7,863 bases of DNA from Candidatus Moranbacteria bacterium RIFCSPLOWO2_12_FULL_48_12 (GTDB lineage: Bacteria; Patescibacteriota; Minisyncoccia; Moranbacterales; UBA1568). Under the pieces are notes generated by a model that worked only from the letters and a program-made list of their open reading frames with translations, was not told the DNA's origin and did not search any database. Of the stretch, positions 1 to 5,833 are shown one piece after another (the stretch's first letter is position 1; the number at the start of each line of letters is the position of its first letter). The translations under genes were made by a program, and so were the position numbers. Where the stretch lies: assembly GCA_001784735.1 (NCBI GenBank), contig MFSB01000031.1, positions 700-8,562 on the forward strand, read 5' to 3'.

Positions 1-184
1 GCTTGTCGACGCGAGGCGGGTCAGCGCTGATAGGCTTTCGGCCCGAGGCCGATCCGCCTTGGGCGAAAACTGCTTTTCAAAACATAATTCTCGGCACTGA
101 CCTACTCTTGCCACTGAAGGCTACCACCCGCCTAGACTCGGCGAGGCTGGTCGGCGCTGAGATGCTTAACGGCTGTGCTTGTCC

Positions 185-351
185 CGCTCCAATTTTCAAT
201 ACATTGTTCCTGGCACCGACCTACTCTTGCCACTGAAGGCTACCATCGGCGCTGAAGTGCTTAACTACCGAGTTCGGGATGGGATCGGGTGTGTCCACTT
301 CGCTAGAGACACCAGGAACAATATATTGAAAAGTACTCAAAAATTGGAGCG
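185..351 (-). repeat. Inverted-repeat-bounded insert carrying the intact 5S
   Basis: The ends are CGCTCCAATTTT (185-196) and AAAATTGGAGCG (340-351), perfectly inverted. A second inverted repeat of 21 nt lies just inside (193-213 and 312-332, one G-U in RNA). In RNA this forms a long, nearly continuous stem closed by the 5S helix I. Its placement within loop C of another 5S gives the appearance of a 5S-bearing insertion. No nuclease or transposase gene is present in it. Confidence 0.7.
204..321 (-). rRNA. rrf: 5S ribosomal RNA, intact copy
   Basis: On the minus strand this is a full-length 5S of about 118 nt. It has closing helix I (TTGTTCCTGG with CCAGGAACAA), the loop A/helix II segment TCTCTAGCGAAGTGG, the conserved CCCGAACTCGG and GTTAAGC of helix III/loop C, and the loop E side AGAGTAGGTC. 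It belongs to the large-subunit central protuberance. The closing helix continues outward as a 21-nt inverted repeat (193-213 with 312-332, one G-U), which would be the precursor processing stem. The gene lies inside a second 5S-like sequence whose two halves flank it, so it looks inserted. It is the only contiguous 5S in the window and is the best candidate for the functional one. Confidence 0.95.
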
Positions 352-432
352 AGATTCGGTATGGGATCAGGTGTGACCCTATCGCTAGAGGCACCGGATA
401 CTCTGGTCTCAAAATGTTCTAAAGACGGAAAC

Positions 433-471
433 ACCCGCCCGAATCGCTACGCGAATGCGTTGCGGGCGGGT
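433..471 (-). other. GC-rich hairpin in the 23S-5S spacer
   Basis: ACCCGCCCG (433-441) pairs with CGGGCGGGT (463-471), with an inner GCTACGC/GCGTTGC-type stem. It lies between the 23S trailer and the 5S genes. On the minus strand it is followed by GTTTCCGTCTTT, too broken a T-run to call a terminator. A role in separating 23S from 5S precursors is possible but not shown. The remaining spacer (472-520) is AT-rich and holds nothing recognisable. Confidence 0.6.
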
Positions 472-522
472 TCCTCTCCAAATTGTCTGTCTAATAATAA
501 TTGTATATGTTGATCACTGCCC

Positions 523-564
523 GCCTCCGCCTTGCGGCTTTGGCGAGGTTCGCCTTTCGGCGAC
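523..564 (-). repeat. 42-nt GC-rich palindromic repeat, spacer copy
   Basis: This copy differs at only 2 of 42 positions from the one at 715-756. It contains two small palindromes, CCGCCTTGCGG and CGCCTTTCGGCG, on either side of a TTTGGCGAGG segment. It lies in the 23S trailer, outside the processing stem. It resembles a REP-like dispersed repeat. It has no ORF. Confidence 0.8.
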
Positions 565-570
565 AAGCAC

Positions 571-586
571 TCTTCACTGCTAACCG
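571..586 (-). other. 23S processing stem, 3' trailer arm
   Basis: The minus-strand CGGTTAGCAGTGAAGA pairs with TCTTCACTGTTAACCG of the leader (6958-6973) over 16 bp with one G-U, and three more pairs extend it. A leader/trailer stem enclosing the 23S is the usual RNase III substrate in bacterial rRNA maturation. Its conservation across a 6.4-kb interval supports transcription of the whole interrupted gene as one precursor. Confidence 0.75.
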
Positions 587-591
587 TCTCT

Positions 592-631
592 GGCTCGTCA
601 GATCCGCTGATTGGCGGATTCGTCGAGTCAA
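592..631 (-). other. Hairpin between 23S 3' end and processing-stem arm
   Basis: On the plus strand, CTCGTCAGATCCGC (594-607) pairs imperfectly with GCGGATTCGTCGAG (614-627) around TGATTG, giving a strong stem-loop just outside the mature 23S 3' end. It is too far from a T-run to be a terminator. It may be another short palindromic insertion. Confidence 0.6.
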
Positions 632-714
632 AGGAAAAAAGAAAGTTGAATAAATTTATTAGTACTGCTTGGCTTAATCCCTCTCGAGACTTCCACCTGC
701 AGCCTATCAACCCG

Positions 715-756
715 GCCTCCGCCTTGCGGCTTTGGCGAGGTCCGCCTTGCGGCGAC
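715..756 (-). repeat. 42-nt GC-rich palindromic repeat, copy inside 23S 3' domain
   Basis: It is nearly identical (40/42) to the spacer copy at 523-564 but sits inside the 23S, between minus-strand AGAAGATGACTAG and CCGGGTTGATAGG, where most bacteria have no such sequence (around E. coli 2840). It forms compact GC-rich hairpins in RNA. It appears to be an insertion of a dispersed repeat into the rRNA gene, close to its 3' end. Confidence 0.75.
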
Positions 757-779
757 CTAGTCATCTTCTAGGAAATTTC

Positions 780-910
780 CCCAGCACCTAATTTGTGCCA
801 CAACAAACTATGCAAGTCTGTTATCAAAGAAGTACTTTATAGATTGATTGCGATTCTATAAAATTACTCTTCTTTTGCGTCAAAGACGCATGCGCAAATT
901 AGGTGCTGGG
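780..910 (-). mobile_element. Family B insertion 1 (ORF-less, TIR CCCAGCACCTAA) in helix 98 region
   Basis: This 131-nt insertion is bounded by CCCAGCACCTAATTTG and its exact inverse. The flanking 23S reads GATAAGGCAACA on one side and GGAAATTTCCTAGAAGATG on the other, placing it in the variable helix 98 area. It has the same ends and the same subterminal hairpin (TGCGTC aaa GACGCA) as family B insertion 2, but an otherwise diverged AT-rich centre. It carries no ORF. It looks like a non-autonomous derivative of the GIY-YIG element at 6234-6526, which has the same terminal sequence. Confidence 0.8.
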
Positions 911-930
911 TGTTGCCTTATCTTGAGCTT

Positions 931-963
<33 letters not shown>

Positions 964-1149
964 TACCCGAACGTAGCTACCGAACAATGCTCCTGGCGGA
1001 ACAGCTCGTACACCAGAGGTTCGTTCTTTCCGGTCCTCTCGTACTAAGAAAGAGTTCTCTCAAGCAACACACGCCTACAGCAGATAGGAAACCAACCTGT
1101 CTCACGCATGATACCACTCGTTACCGAGTGCATTGGACTATAGCTTCAT

Positions 1150-1201
1150 CCAGCCGTAATTTTGAAAAATAGAAATTTCTATGGTCCAAAATTACAGCTG
1201 G
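1150..1201 (-). mobile_element. Family A insertion 1 (ORF-less), forming P8 of the L2593 intron
   Basis: This 52-nt hairpin has ends CCAGCCGTAATTTTG and CAAAATTACAGCTGG, which pair over about 15 bp with one G-U. The ends match the other family A insertions. It sits between P3' (CGTCAGC) and P7' (TATAGTCC) of the intron, where P8 belongs. Either a short family A element inserted into P8, or P8 resembles the family by chance. The ten matching terminal bases make chance less likely. Confidence 0.7.
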
Positions 1202-1219
1202 ATTGCTGACGTTTAGTCT

Positions 1220-1651
1220 CTACGGGCGTATTTTTCTTTTCTTCGAGTAGTTTAATACTCGATATATATCTACCAATTTGAGCATTGCCTGAAAATCACA
1301 TTCATTCTTGATTTTCTTCTTCGCTTCAATGATTTTTTCCATTAGAGCCAACTGTTTCTTCTTAAAAAGAGAAAACGGTTTGGCTATCACAATGAATTCT
1401 TGAATCTCAGCAACCTTGTTGATTATAAGTTCTAGAATTCCATCATTACGCTCTCTAATGTAACCAAGTTGAAGCATTGCATGAAGCCTTTTCAGGGCTT
1501 CCTTAGATTTACTCGACTGGAACAGAACAATACTCGGAGCTATCTGATAGCCATAACGATACGAATCGTTTGGTTTTGCTCGTACATATACGCTACCGTC
1601 GCCATCGAGAAACCCTGCAATATATGCTCTTTGTGTTGGTGATAGTTTCAT
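1220..1651 (-). CDS. LAGLIDADG homing endonuclease, I-CreI type
   Basis: The protein has 143 residues and a single LAGLIDADG motif (YIAGFLDGDGSV, residues 10-21; metal-binding Asp at 18), so it should act as a homodimer. It resembles I-CreI along most of its length: the KPNxSY segment (26-31), FQ near 44-45, GYIRER (63-68) and a KPFSLFKKKQ stretch (91-100) matching the lysine-bearing PFLKLKQKQ of I-CreI. I-CreI also comes from an intron at L2593, so the expected target is the intronless helix 93 sequence around CGTCGTGAGAC, where cleavage drives intron homing. ATG at 1651 is preceded on the minus strand by GAGGGA about 5 nt upstream, a plausible ribosome binding site. The TAG stop directly precedes the intron's P7 strand, so the ORF fills a peripheral loop without invading the core. 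I-CreI Gln47 appears replaced by Lys. Confidence 0.9.
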   Translation of the reverse strand: MKLSPTQRAYIAGFLDGDGSVYVRAKPNDSYRYGYQIAPSIVLFQSSKSKEALKRLHAMLQLGYIRERNDGILELIINKVAEIQEFIVIAKPFSLFKKKQLALMEKIIEAKKKIKNECDFQAMLKLVDIYRVLNYSKKRKIRP

Positions 1652-1750
1652 ACTTCCCTCGGTATTATCCTAACATATGACAGGTTAATGTCAAATGGGA
1701 TTTCACCGAAACGAGTCAGCTTGTTACTTTATATTACTATAAAGTACCGC

Positions 1751-1946
1751 CGTGATGTGATTGATTTTCTAACACTATTTCTAAGACGAAAAACCTATTT
1801 GATGTCGCAAGCCTCGGGGTTCAAACTATGAAAAAGCTAAACGCTTTACCCTACGACCAACGACGCGCAACTTGCAACAAAAATGCATTCGCATTCTGTT
1901 ATTGGTTGTTAGTTATTGGTTATAAGTTAAGCAGCTTCGCTACTTC
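1751..1946 (-). other. Non-coding P1-loop expansion of the L2593 intron
   Basis: About 196 nt separate the 5' splice site from the guide sequence, with no credible gene. On the minus strand the stretch begins with a hairpin (AAGTAGC gaa GCTGCTT). It contains two copies of GTTATTGGTT (plus strand, 1897-1921). It also holds GTTTGAACCC (1817-1826), exactly complementary to GGGTTCAAAC of the 5' exon (1950-1959). This may be a secondary insertion into the P1 loop. Confidence 0.6.
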
Positions 1947-1992
1947 ACGGTTTGAACCCAGCTCACGTACCACTTTAATTGGCGAACAGCCA

Positions 1993-2051
<59 letters not shown>

Positions 2052-2273
2052 TTGCCGTCGATATGGACTCTTGGGCAAGATCAGCCTGTTATCCCCAGGG
2101 TAACTTTTATCTGATGATCTTCCACACTCCTACGAGTGATGGTCGGTTCACTAAATTCTACTTTCGTAACTGATCGACTGATCGGTCTCTCAGTAAAGCT
2201 GACTTGTGCTTTTGCGCTATCGATCCGATTTCCATCCGGACCTAGTCAACCTTAGTAAACGCCTCCGTTGCTT

Positions 2274-2305
<32 letters not shown>

Positions 2306-2317
2306 ACCAGGCACTGT

Positions 2318-2430
2318 CCCCGCACCGGTCGCTACGCTCCGGGTGCGGGACAAGCCCCCTCGCCTCAATAATAGAAACGGCGGGCCTGCCCAGCACCATC
2401 GGTCTGCGAAGCAGAGTGATCGGTGCAGGG
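2318..2430 (-). other. Enlarged helix 79 with two GC-rich hairpins
   Basis: Between minus-strand TTCTAACCCTG and GACAGTGCCTGGTGGGTAGTTTGACTGGGGCGG, E. coli has a short helix, but this gene has roughly 100 extra nt. Two hairpins are visible: CCCGCACC/GGTGCGGG (2319-2349) and a long one with GCACC, ATC, CTGC paired to GCAG, GAT, GGTGC (2393-2426). It is GC-rich, unlike the AT-rich centres of the other insertions. It could be lineage-specific helix growth or one more palindromic insertion. Confidence 0.65.
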
Positions 2431-2679
2431 TTAGAATTAAAATCTCTGCAGGGTGGTATTCCACTTGTCGACTCCACGCCCCCCAGAAGGGGCGCTTCAG
2501 AGTCTCCCACCTATGCTCGGCAGCAAAAACTTTAAGTCAATACCAAGTTATAGTAAAGCTCCATGGGGTCTTTTCGTCTAGCTGTAGGTCGACGGCATCT
2601 TTACCGTCATTGCAATTTCACCGGGATGTTCGTTGAGACAGTTTCCAAGTCGTTACGCCTTTCATGCGGGTCAGAACTT

Positions 2680-2983
2680 CATGTTACTCCAATATTTCTA
2701 TTGGCACTGACTATATCTTCATCCCTCAATTTTTATCGAGGGCGTCGGCGTGTTATGGCAGCGTTGATTTATTTCAAAACCCTTGCGAGTTTCAAAATAC
2801 TTCTGCCATCTCAATTGTTCTGAAGAACAATCTCAGTCGATACGGGTTCTCAAAAACTTGAGATTCCCACGGTATTCTCCTGCCTTCGTCGCACTCTCCT
2901 TGATATAGAATGCTCCAGCGAGGACTCCACCGTTATTAGCCGAATTTGTTACCAAGATTACTCTTAGCACAGGCAATTTCTTT
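2680..2983 (-). mobile_element. Group I intron at L1951, ORF-less
   Basis: This 304-nt intron lies in helix 71. The 5' exon ends CCTTGTCAGGT and the 3' exon begins AAGTTCTGACCCGC; joined, they match conserved 23S at E. coli 1951. P1 is exon CAGGU with guide GCCUG (U-G at the splice site), closed by a 9-nt loop. The 3' part has P8 (CCCTCGATAAAAATTGAGGG), the P7 strand GATATAGTC, a P9-type AATATTGG element and a terminal G. I did not resolve P3-P6 fully. It has no ORF, so it must rely on self-splicing and cannot encode its own homing. It lies exactly 34 nt of exon from the L1917 intron, as expected from the numbering. Confidence 0.85.
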
Positions 2984-3017
2984 ACCTGACAAGGAATTTC
3001 GCTACCTTAGGACGATT

Positions 3018-3821
3018 CGTGCCCTGTGTTCAGAAAGAATTTTCATTCTCTCCGTTTTTGATTTCTACTGGTAACCGGAAATCAAAACTCATAGTTACCC
3101 ATGAGATCGGACTATATCATCCAGCATGGCGCTCCTTTCGGAATGCCCGTGGTTTGGCGTATAGTCTCTGAGGATTCTCTTTTTGAGTTTTTTCGTAATC
3201 GATTTGCGTAAACTTGCGCGTACGTCCTCGACCGAAATTGAGCTCTTCGCGCAACCGGATAATTTCACTCAGTCCAGCCGAGGTCAGATGCTCCTTACGA
3301 AAAACTTTTTCTGCGATACGACAGAAGATGGAAAAATTTTTCTTTTTTCTTTGCGAACGAAATTCGAAACGCTGGAAAAAAGGAATGACTTTCTCTTGAA
3401 TCGCTTGCGGATTGGCACACACATAGTAATACACGCCATCTTTTCTTTCTTGTAACCTGCCACAACCAAGATATCTCTTGAATTGTGAAAGAATGTAGCT
3501 CTCCTTTTGAGCGACATTGAAAGTCAAGACGACTTGCCATCCCAGTGTATGATCCGGACGCTGTCGTAAACTCACTATGAAACTTCCTTCCCCATCGGCA
3601 AAGCCAGCTAAATAGTGGCCCACTTCTGGAGGAATTAGTTTCAACCATGCATTGTTTTCTTGCATAGATCATGTATTTAAGAGTCTTTCCTGCTGATTGT
3701 CCGACTCGTATCCCGCGATACTCTCACTGCTATGATTTTCACTGCCATTTCTCAGGCGAGTACATAACAATCCATTCGGAGTTTCCAGCATATAGCCAAA
3801 TTTTTTAACTACAATCGTTCT
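3018..3821 (-). mobile_element. Group I intron at L1917 with LAGLIDADG ORF
   Basis: This 804-nt intron has a 5' exon ending GGCGATAACTAT and a 3' exon beginning AATCGTCCTAAGG; joined, they match the conserved TAACTATAACGGTCCTAAGG at E. coli 1917. P1 is exon AACUAU with guide GUAGUU, six pairs including the U-G at the splice site. Core signatures are GGACAATCAGCAGG (P4-P6 side), AGACTATAC with GATATAGTCC (P7), GGGCATTCC...GGAGCGCC (P8) and a P9 GGGTAACTATGAG element. The intron ends in G. Coxiella burnetii carries group I introns at the same two sites (1917 and 1951), which shows this pairing is a recurrent target region. Confidence 0.9.
3117..3665 (-). CDS. LAGLIDADG homing endonuclease of the L1917 intron
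   Basis: The protein has 182 residues and one LAGLIDADG motif (YLAGFADGEGSF, residues 18-29, acidic residue Glu26), so a homodimer is expected. After the motif come the VVLTFNVAQKES strand (about 44-56), CGRLQERKDGVYYY (68-81) typical of the DNA-binding sheet, and a basic tail rich in Arg and Lys. It should cleave intronless 23S around TAACTATAATCGTCCTAAGG. The start is ATG at 3665; no Shine-Dalgarno sequence is evident. The C-terminal coding region runs through the intron's P7 5' strand, P3' and P8, and its TGA lies in the P7 3' strand (GGATGATATAGTC). Protein and ribozyme core therefore share sequence, and the C-terminus is constrained by RNA folding. The specific relative is not recognised; the family call is firm. 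Confidence 0.88.
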   Translation of the reverse strand: MQENNAWLKLIPPEVGHYLAGFADGEGSFIVSLRQRPDHTLGWQVVLTFNVAQKESYILSQFKRYLGCGRLQERKDGVYYYVCANPQAIQEKVIPFFQRFEFRSQRKKKNFSIFCRIAEKVFRKEHLTSAGLSEIIRLREELNFGRGRTRKFTQIDYEKTQKENPQRLYAKPRAFRKERHAG

Positions 3822-3980
3822 ATAGTTATCGCCGACGTTCACTGGCGCTTCGGGGATTGGCTTGCACCGCTCCCGTTAACGTTCCAGCACTGGTCAGGCG
3901 TCAGCCCCTATACTTCCCCTTACGGGTTTGCAGAGACCTGTGTTTTTGGTAAACAGTCGCTTGGAAAACTTTAGCTGCGT

Positions 3981-4288
3981 CCAGCCGTAGATTCAGTCTG
4001 TGAGCAAACTACTGCTGATTCTATTCATCAACCAGCGTTTATTGCTCCCATGTTGTTTGAGCGCTCTTTCCCGACGATCAGCATCTAATTTCACTCGGTA
4101 TGCCTCTGCATATACGAGTATCCACTTCCCTGATTTCCGTCTGGTTGAAGTTTGCTCACCCGCATTGTGTTCTTTGAGACGTCTTTCCAATTTATCAGTT
4201 TTCCCAATATAAATTTCTTTTGAAAACGAATTTTGAATCACATAAACACAATGCATATATTTGTTTTTAAGACTGAATCTACGGCTGG
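3981..4288 (-). mobile_element. Family A insertion 2, GIY-YIG-encoding, in helix 63
   Basis: This 308-nt insertion has perfect 19-nt inverted ends (3981-3999 and 4270-4288, AGACTGAATCTACGGCTGG and its inverse). It interrupts 23S between minus-strand GTTCGCAATATGTCTTT and ACGCAGCTAAAG, in variable helix 63. The CDS nearly fills it, and its stop codon lies inside one terminal repeat. It shares the outer CCAGCCGTA with four ORF-less insertions (1150, 4455, 5834, 6117) and is the presumed autonomous member. I see no group I core in it and no clear target-site duplication. In RNA the ends form a 19-bp stem, a likely RNase III substrate. Confidence 0.85.
3993..4256 (-). CDS. GIY-YIG nuclease of family A element
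   Basis: This 87-residue single-domain GIY-YIG protein is of the short UPF0213/YhbQ-like type. Visible are VYVI at 4-7 (first half of the signature), YIG at 16-18, the catalytic-type Arg in LERRLKEHN (23-31), ILVYAEAY (46-53) and the conserved Glu with basic helix DRRERALKQHG (60-70). Such proteins nick or cut DNA. The position inside a TIR-bounded rRNA insertion suggests it mobilises the element. ATG at 4256 is preferred: upstream codons in frame run into 23S sequence. No ribosome binding site is evident. The TGA is within the terminal inverted repeat. There is no separate DNA-binding domain, unlike I-TevI, so specificity must come from the small domain itself. Confidence 0.87.
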   Translation of the reverse strand: MHCVYVIQNSFSKEIYIGKTDKLERRLKEHNAGEQTSTRRKSGKWILVYAEAYRVKLDADRRERALKQHGSNKRWLMNRISSSLLTD

Positions 4289-4454
4289 AAAGACATATTG
4301 CGAACTTACGTCTAGCTTTTTTGCCGAGTTCCTTAACGAATTCTCTCCCGTTCATCTTAGGCTACTCGCCCAGTCCACCTGTGTCGGTTTGCGGTACGGA
4401 TATTTGCATACGAACCTTAGAAGATTTTCCTGGCACCCCGCTCCCTCTCCTTAC

Positions 4455-4553
4455 CCAGCCGTACTTTTACAACAAATGTTCTCCATTGAGAAATAATTTT
4501 CATTTACACGCCTAATAACAGCACATAAATGTTTGCGGTAAAAGTACGGCTGG
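4455..4553 (-). mobile_element. Family A insertion 3 (ORF-less) in helix 59 region
   Basis: This 99-nt insertion has ends CCAGCCGTACTTTTAC and the exact inverse GTAAAAGTACGGCTGG. It lies between minus-strand GGATGAGGACGACC and GTAAGGAGAGGGAG. Ends and length match insertion 4 (100 nt, 5834-5933), including the subterminal AACAAA. It carries no ORF. The 16-bp stem would extend the host helix. Confidence 0.82.
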
Positions 4554-4896
4554 GGTCGTCCTCATCCATCAGACTGGTGCCGCCGGGATTTACCTCGGCG
4601 ACGTCTTCAGACAAGAAACCCCAATCCAATAAGGGGCAAGAGGTACAGAGATGCGTCTCTCCCTCGAATATGCAAACAGTTCAGGAATATTAACCTGATG
4701 TCCATCGACTACGCCTTTCAGCCTCGCCTTAGGACCGACTAACCCTGGGATGATCACCATGGCCCAGGAAACCTCGGACTTTCGATGTCGAGGGCTCTCA
4801 CCTCGATTGCGGTTACTCATTCCAACATTCTCACTTCTGTACGCTCCACGGTCGGTCGCCCTCCCGCTTCAGTGCCTACAGAACGCTCTCTTACCA

Positions 4897-5025
4897 CCCA
4901 GCACCTAACTTGTGCCACAACAGATACATACCTGTTATGAAAAATTTAAAATATACTACGAGAAAAACTTCTCACATATTTTTTTACCATTGCGCCATAG
5001 GCGCATGCACAAGTTAGGTGCTGGG
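4897..5025 (-). mobile_element. Family B insertion 2 (ORF-less) in helix 45
   Basis: This 129-nt insertion has 20-nt perfect inverted repeats, counting the adjacent A/T (4896-4915 and 5007-5026, ACCCAGCACCTAACTTGTGC). It replaces the loop of the hairpin after minus-strand ACCGAAGCTACGG, which is helix 45, a classical intervening-sequence site in Salmonella. It shares subterminal ACAACA...CTGTTAT and a hairpin TGCGCC ata GGCGCA with insertion 1, where the stem reads TGCGTC/GACGCA. That is compensatory change pointing to selected RNA structure. Confidence 0.83.
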
Positions 5026-5542
5026 TCCGTAGCTTCGGTACTGTATTTAGCCCCGTTACATTGTCGGCGCGAAAACTCTAGATGAGTGAGCTATTACGCA
5101 CTCTTTAAAGGATGGCTGCTTCTAAGCCAACCTCCTCAGTGTCTCTGAGTTTTCACTTCCTTTCCCACTTAATACAGATTTTGGGACCTTAGCTGACGGT
5201 CTGGGCTTTTTCCCTTTTGTGCTCCGAGCTTAGCCCCGGAGTACTGACTGCCTTGGTAGATATCGCGGGTATTCGGAGTTTGGTTGAAAATCCTATGGCA
5301 AGCCACGAATTCTCATCCAGTAGCTCTACCCCCCGGACACAATTTACAAGACGCTAGCCCTCAAGCTATTTCAGAGAGAACCAGCTATTGCCAAACTCGA
5401 TTGGAATTTCTCCCCTACACACAAGTCATCCCCTTGAGTTGCACAGCAAGTGGGTGCGGGCCTCCACGTGGTTTTACCCACGCTTCACCCTGCTCATATG
5501 TAGCTCGTCTGGCTTCGGGTCTAATCCACGCGACCTTCCGCC

Positions 5543-5720
5543 CGTATCACGCAAAGCATGATACTTGGCTCTAAATCAAAATTTAAAAATCAAAAATAAA
5601 AATTATGGATTCCGCTAAGGCAGGAAAAGAATTTCTTCTGTCCGCAAAGCGGACTCCTCATTTTTTCATTTTGAGATTTGCATTTTACATTTGAGTGAGT
5701 ATCACACACTGTGTGATACG
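5543..5720 (-). repeat. Family C insertion 1 (AT-rich, ends CGTATCAC) near helix 35
   Basis: This insertion of about 178 nt has ends CGTATCAC (5543-5550) and GTGATACG (5713-5720). It interrupts 23S after GAATAGGGCG and before GAAGGTCGCGTGGATTAGACCC (minus strand), around E. coli 715-720. Each end carries its own small hairpin (GTATCACGC aaa GCATGATAC at 5544-5564 and a near-palindrome at 5699-5719). A 31-nt stretch (5662-5692) is identical to family C insertion 2. No ORF is credible. Exact ends are uncertain by a few bases. Confidence 0.75.
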
Positions 5721-5833
5721 AACGGTGGCGCCCTATTCAGGCTCGCTTTCACTGTGTCTCCGGAATTCATCATCCCTTAGACAGCCGCGTAAAATTAACT
5801 CGTTGGATCGTGCTGCAAAAAGCACGCGGTCAT

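Larger units (their letters stand above)
92..400 (-). pseudogene. Second 5S rRNA, split by insertion of the intact 5S
   Basis: The 5' half reads on the minus strand from about 400 to 352 (GGTGCCTCTAGCG ... GATCCCATACCGAATCT). The 3' half reads from about 175 to 92 (CCGTTAAGCATCTCAGCGCC ... GGCAAGAGTAGGTCAGTGCCG). The break is in loop C. The intervening 185-351 is bounded by a perfect 12-nt inverted repeat (CGCTCCAATTTT / AAAATTGGAGCG) and contains the entire intact 5S. The 3' half differs from the intact copy by one base over its last 35 nt, so the duplication looks recent. It also carries an extra 24 nt at 127-150, with a small CGCC/GGCG hairpin, between TACCA and TCGGCG of the plus strand. 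It could be a dead copy, or a 5S with an excised or tolerated insert; the sequence alone does not decide. Confidence 0.7.
1107..1946 (-). mobile_element. Group I intron at L2593 with LAGLIDADG ORF
   Basis: This 840-nt intron interrupts helix 93. The 5' exon ends ...CAAACCGT and the 3' exon begins CGTGAGACAGG; the joined sequence matches conserved 23S at E. coli 2593, and the intron ends in G. P1 is exon ACCGU with internal guide GCGGU (1746-1750), with the expected U-G at the splice site. P2 is the perfect TACTTTATA/TATAAAGTA hairpin, P3 GCTGAC/GTCAGC, P7 AGACTA/ATAGTC (the GACTAAACGTCAGC and TATAGTCC signatures), and P9 CACTCG/CGAGTG. The guide is about 195 nt from the 5' splice site, so P1 has an unusually large loop. 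P8 is formed by a family A repeat (1150-1201). The intron should self-splice from the rRNA precursor. Confidence 0.9.

Noticed and set aside
7..65. A third 5S remnant at the left edge
   Set aside because: About 25 bases resemble the outer 5S around CAGCGC, but the match is GC-rich and imperfect and no other 5S segment follows.
523..756. CRISPR-like repeats
   Set aside because: Only two palindromic copies about 150 nt apart are present, without regular spacers.
3295..3672. Overlapping minus-strand frame starting at 3672
   Set aside because: It overlaps the LAGLIDADG gene in another frame and shows no domain; the frame starting at 3665 carries the LAGLIDADG motif.
3981..4288. Group I intron in the GIY-YIG insertion
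   Set aside because: Unlike the three true introns, it has no P7 (TATAGTC) signature, no guide sequence and no room beyond the CDS and terminal repeats.
4257..4355. Longer GIY-YIG protein starting at 4355
   Set aside because: The extra 33 codons read through the terminal repeat into conserved 23S sequence; the ATG at 4256 lies inside the element and directly precedes the VYVI motif.
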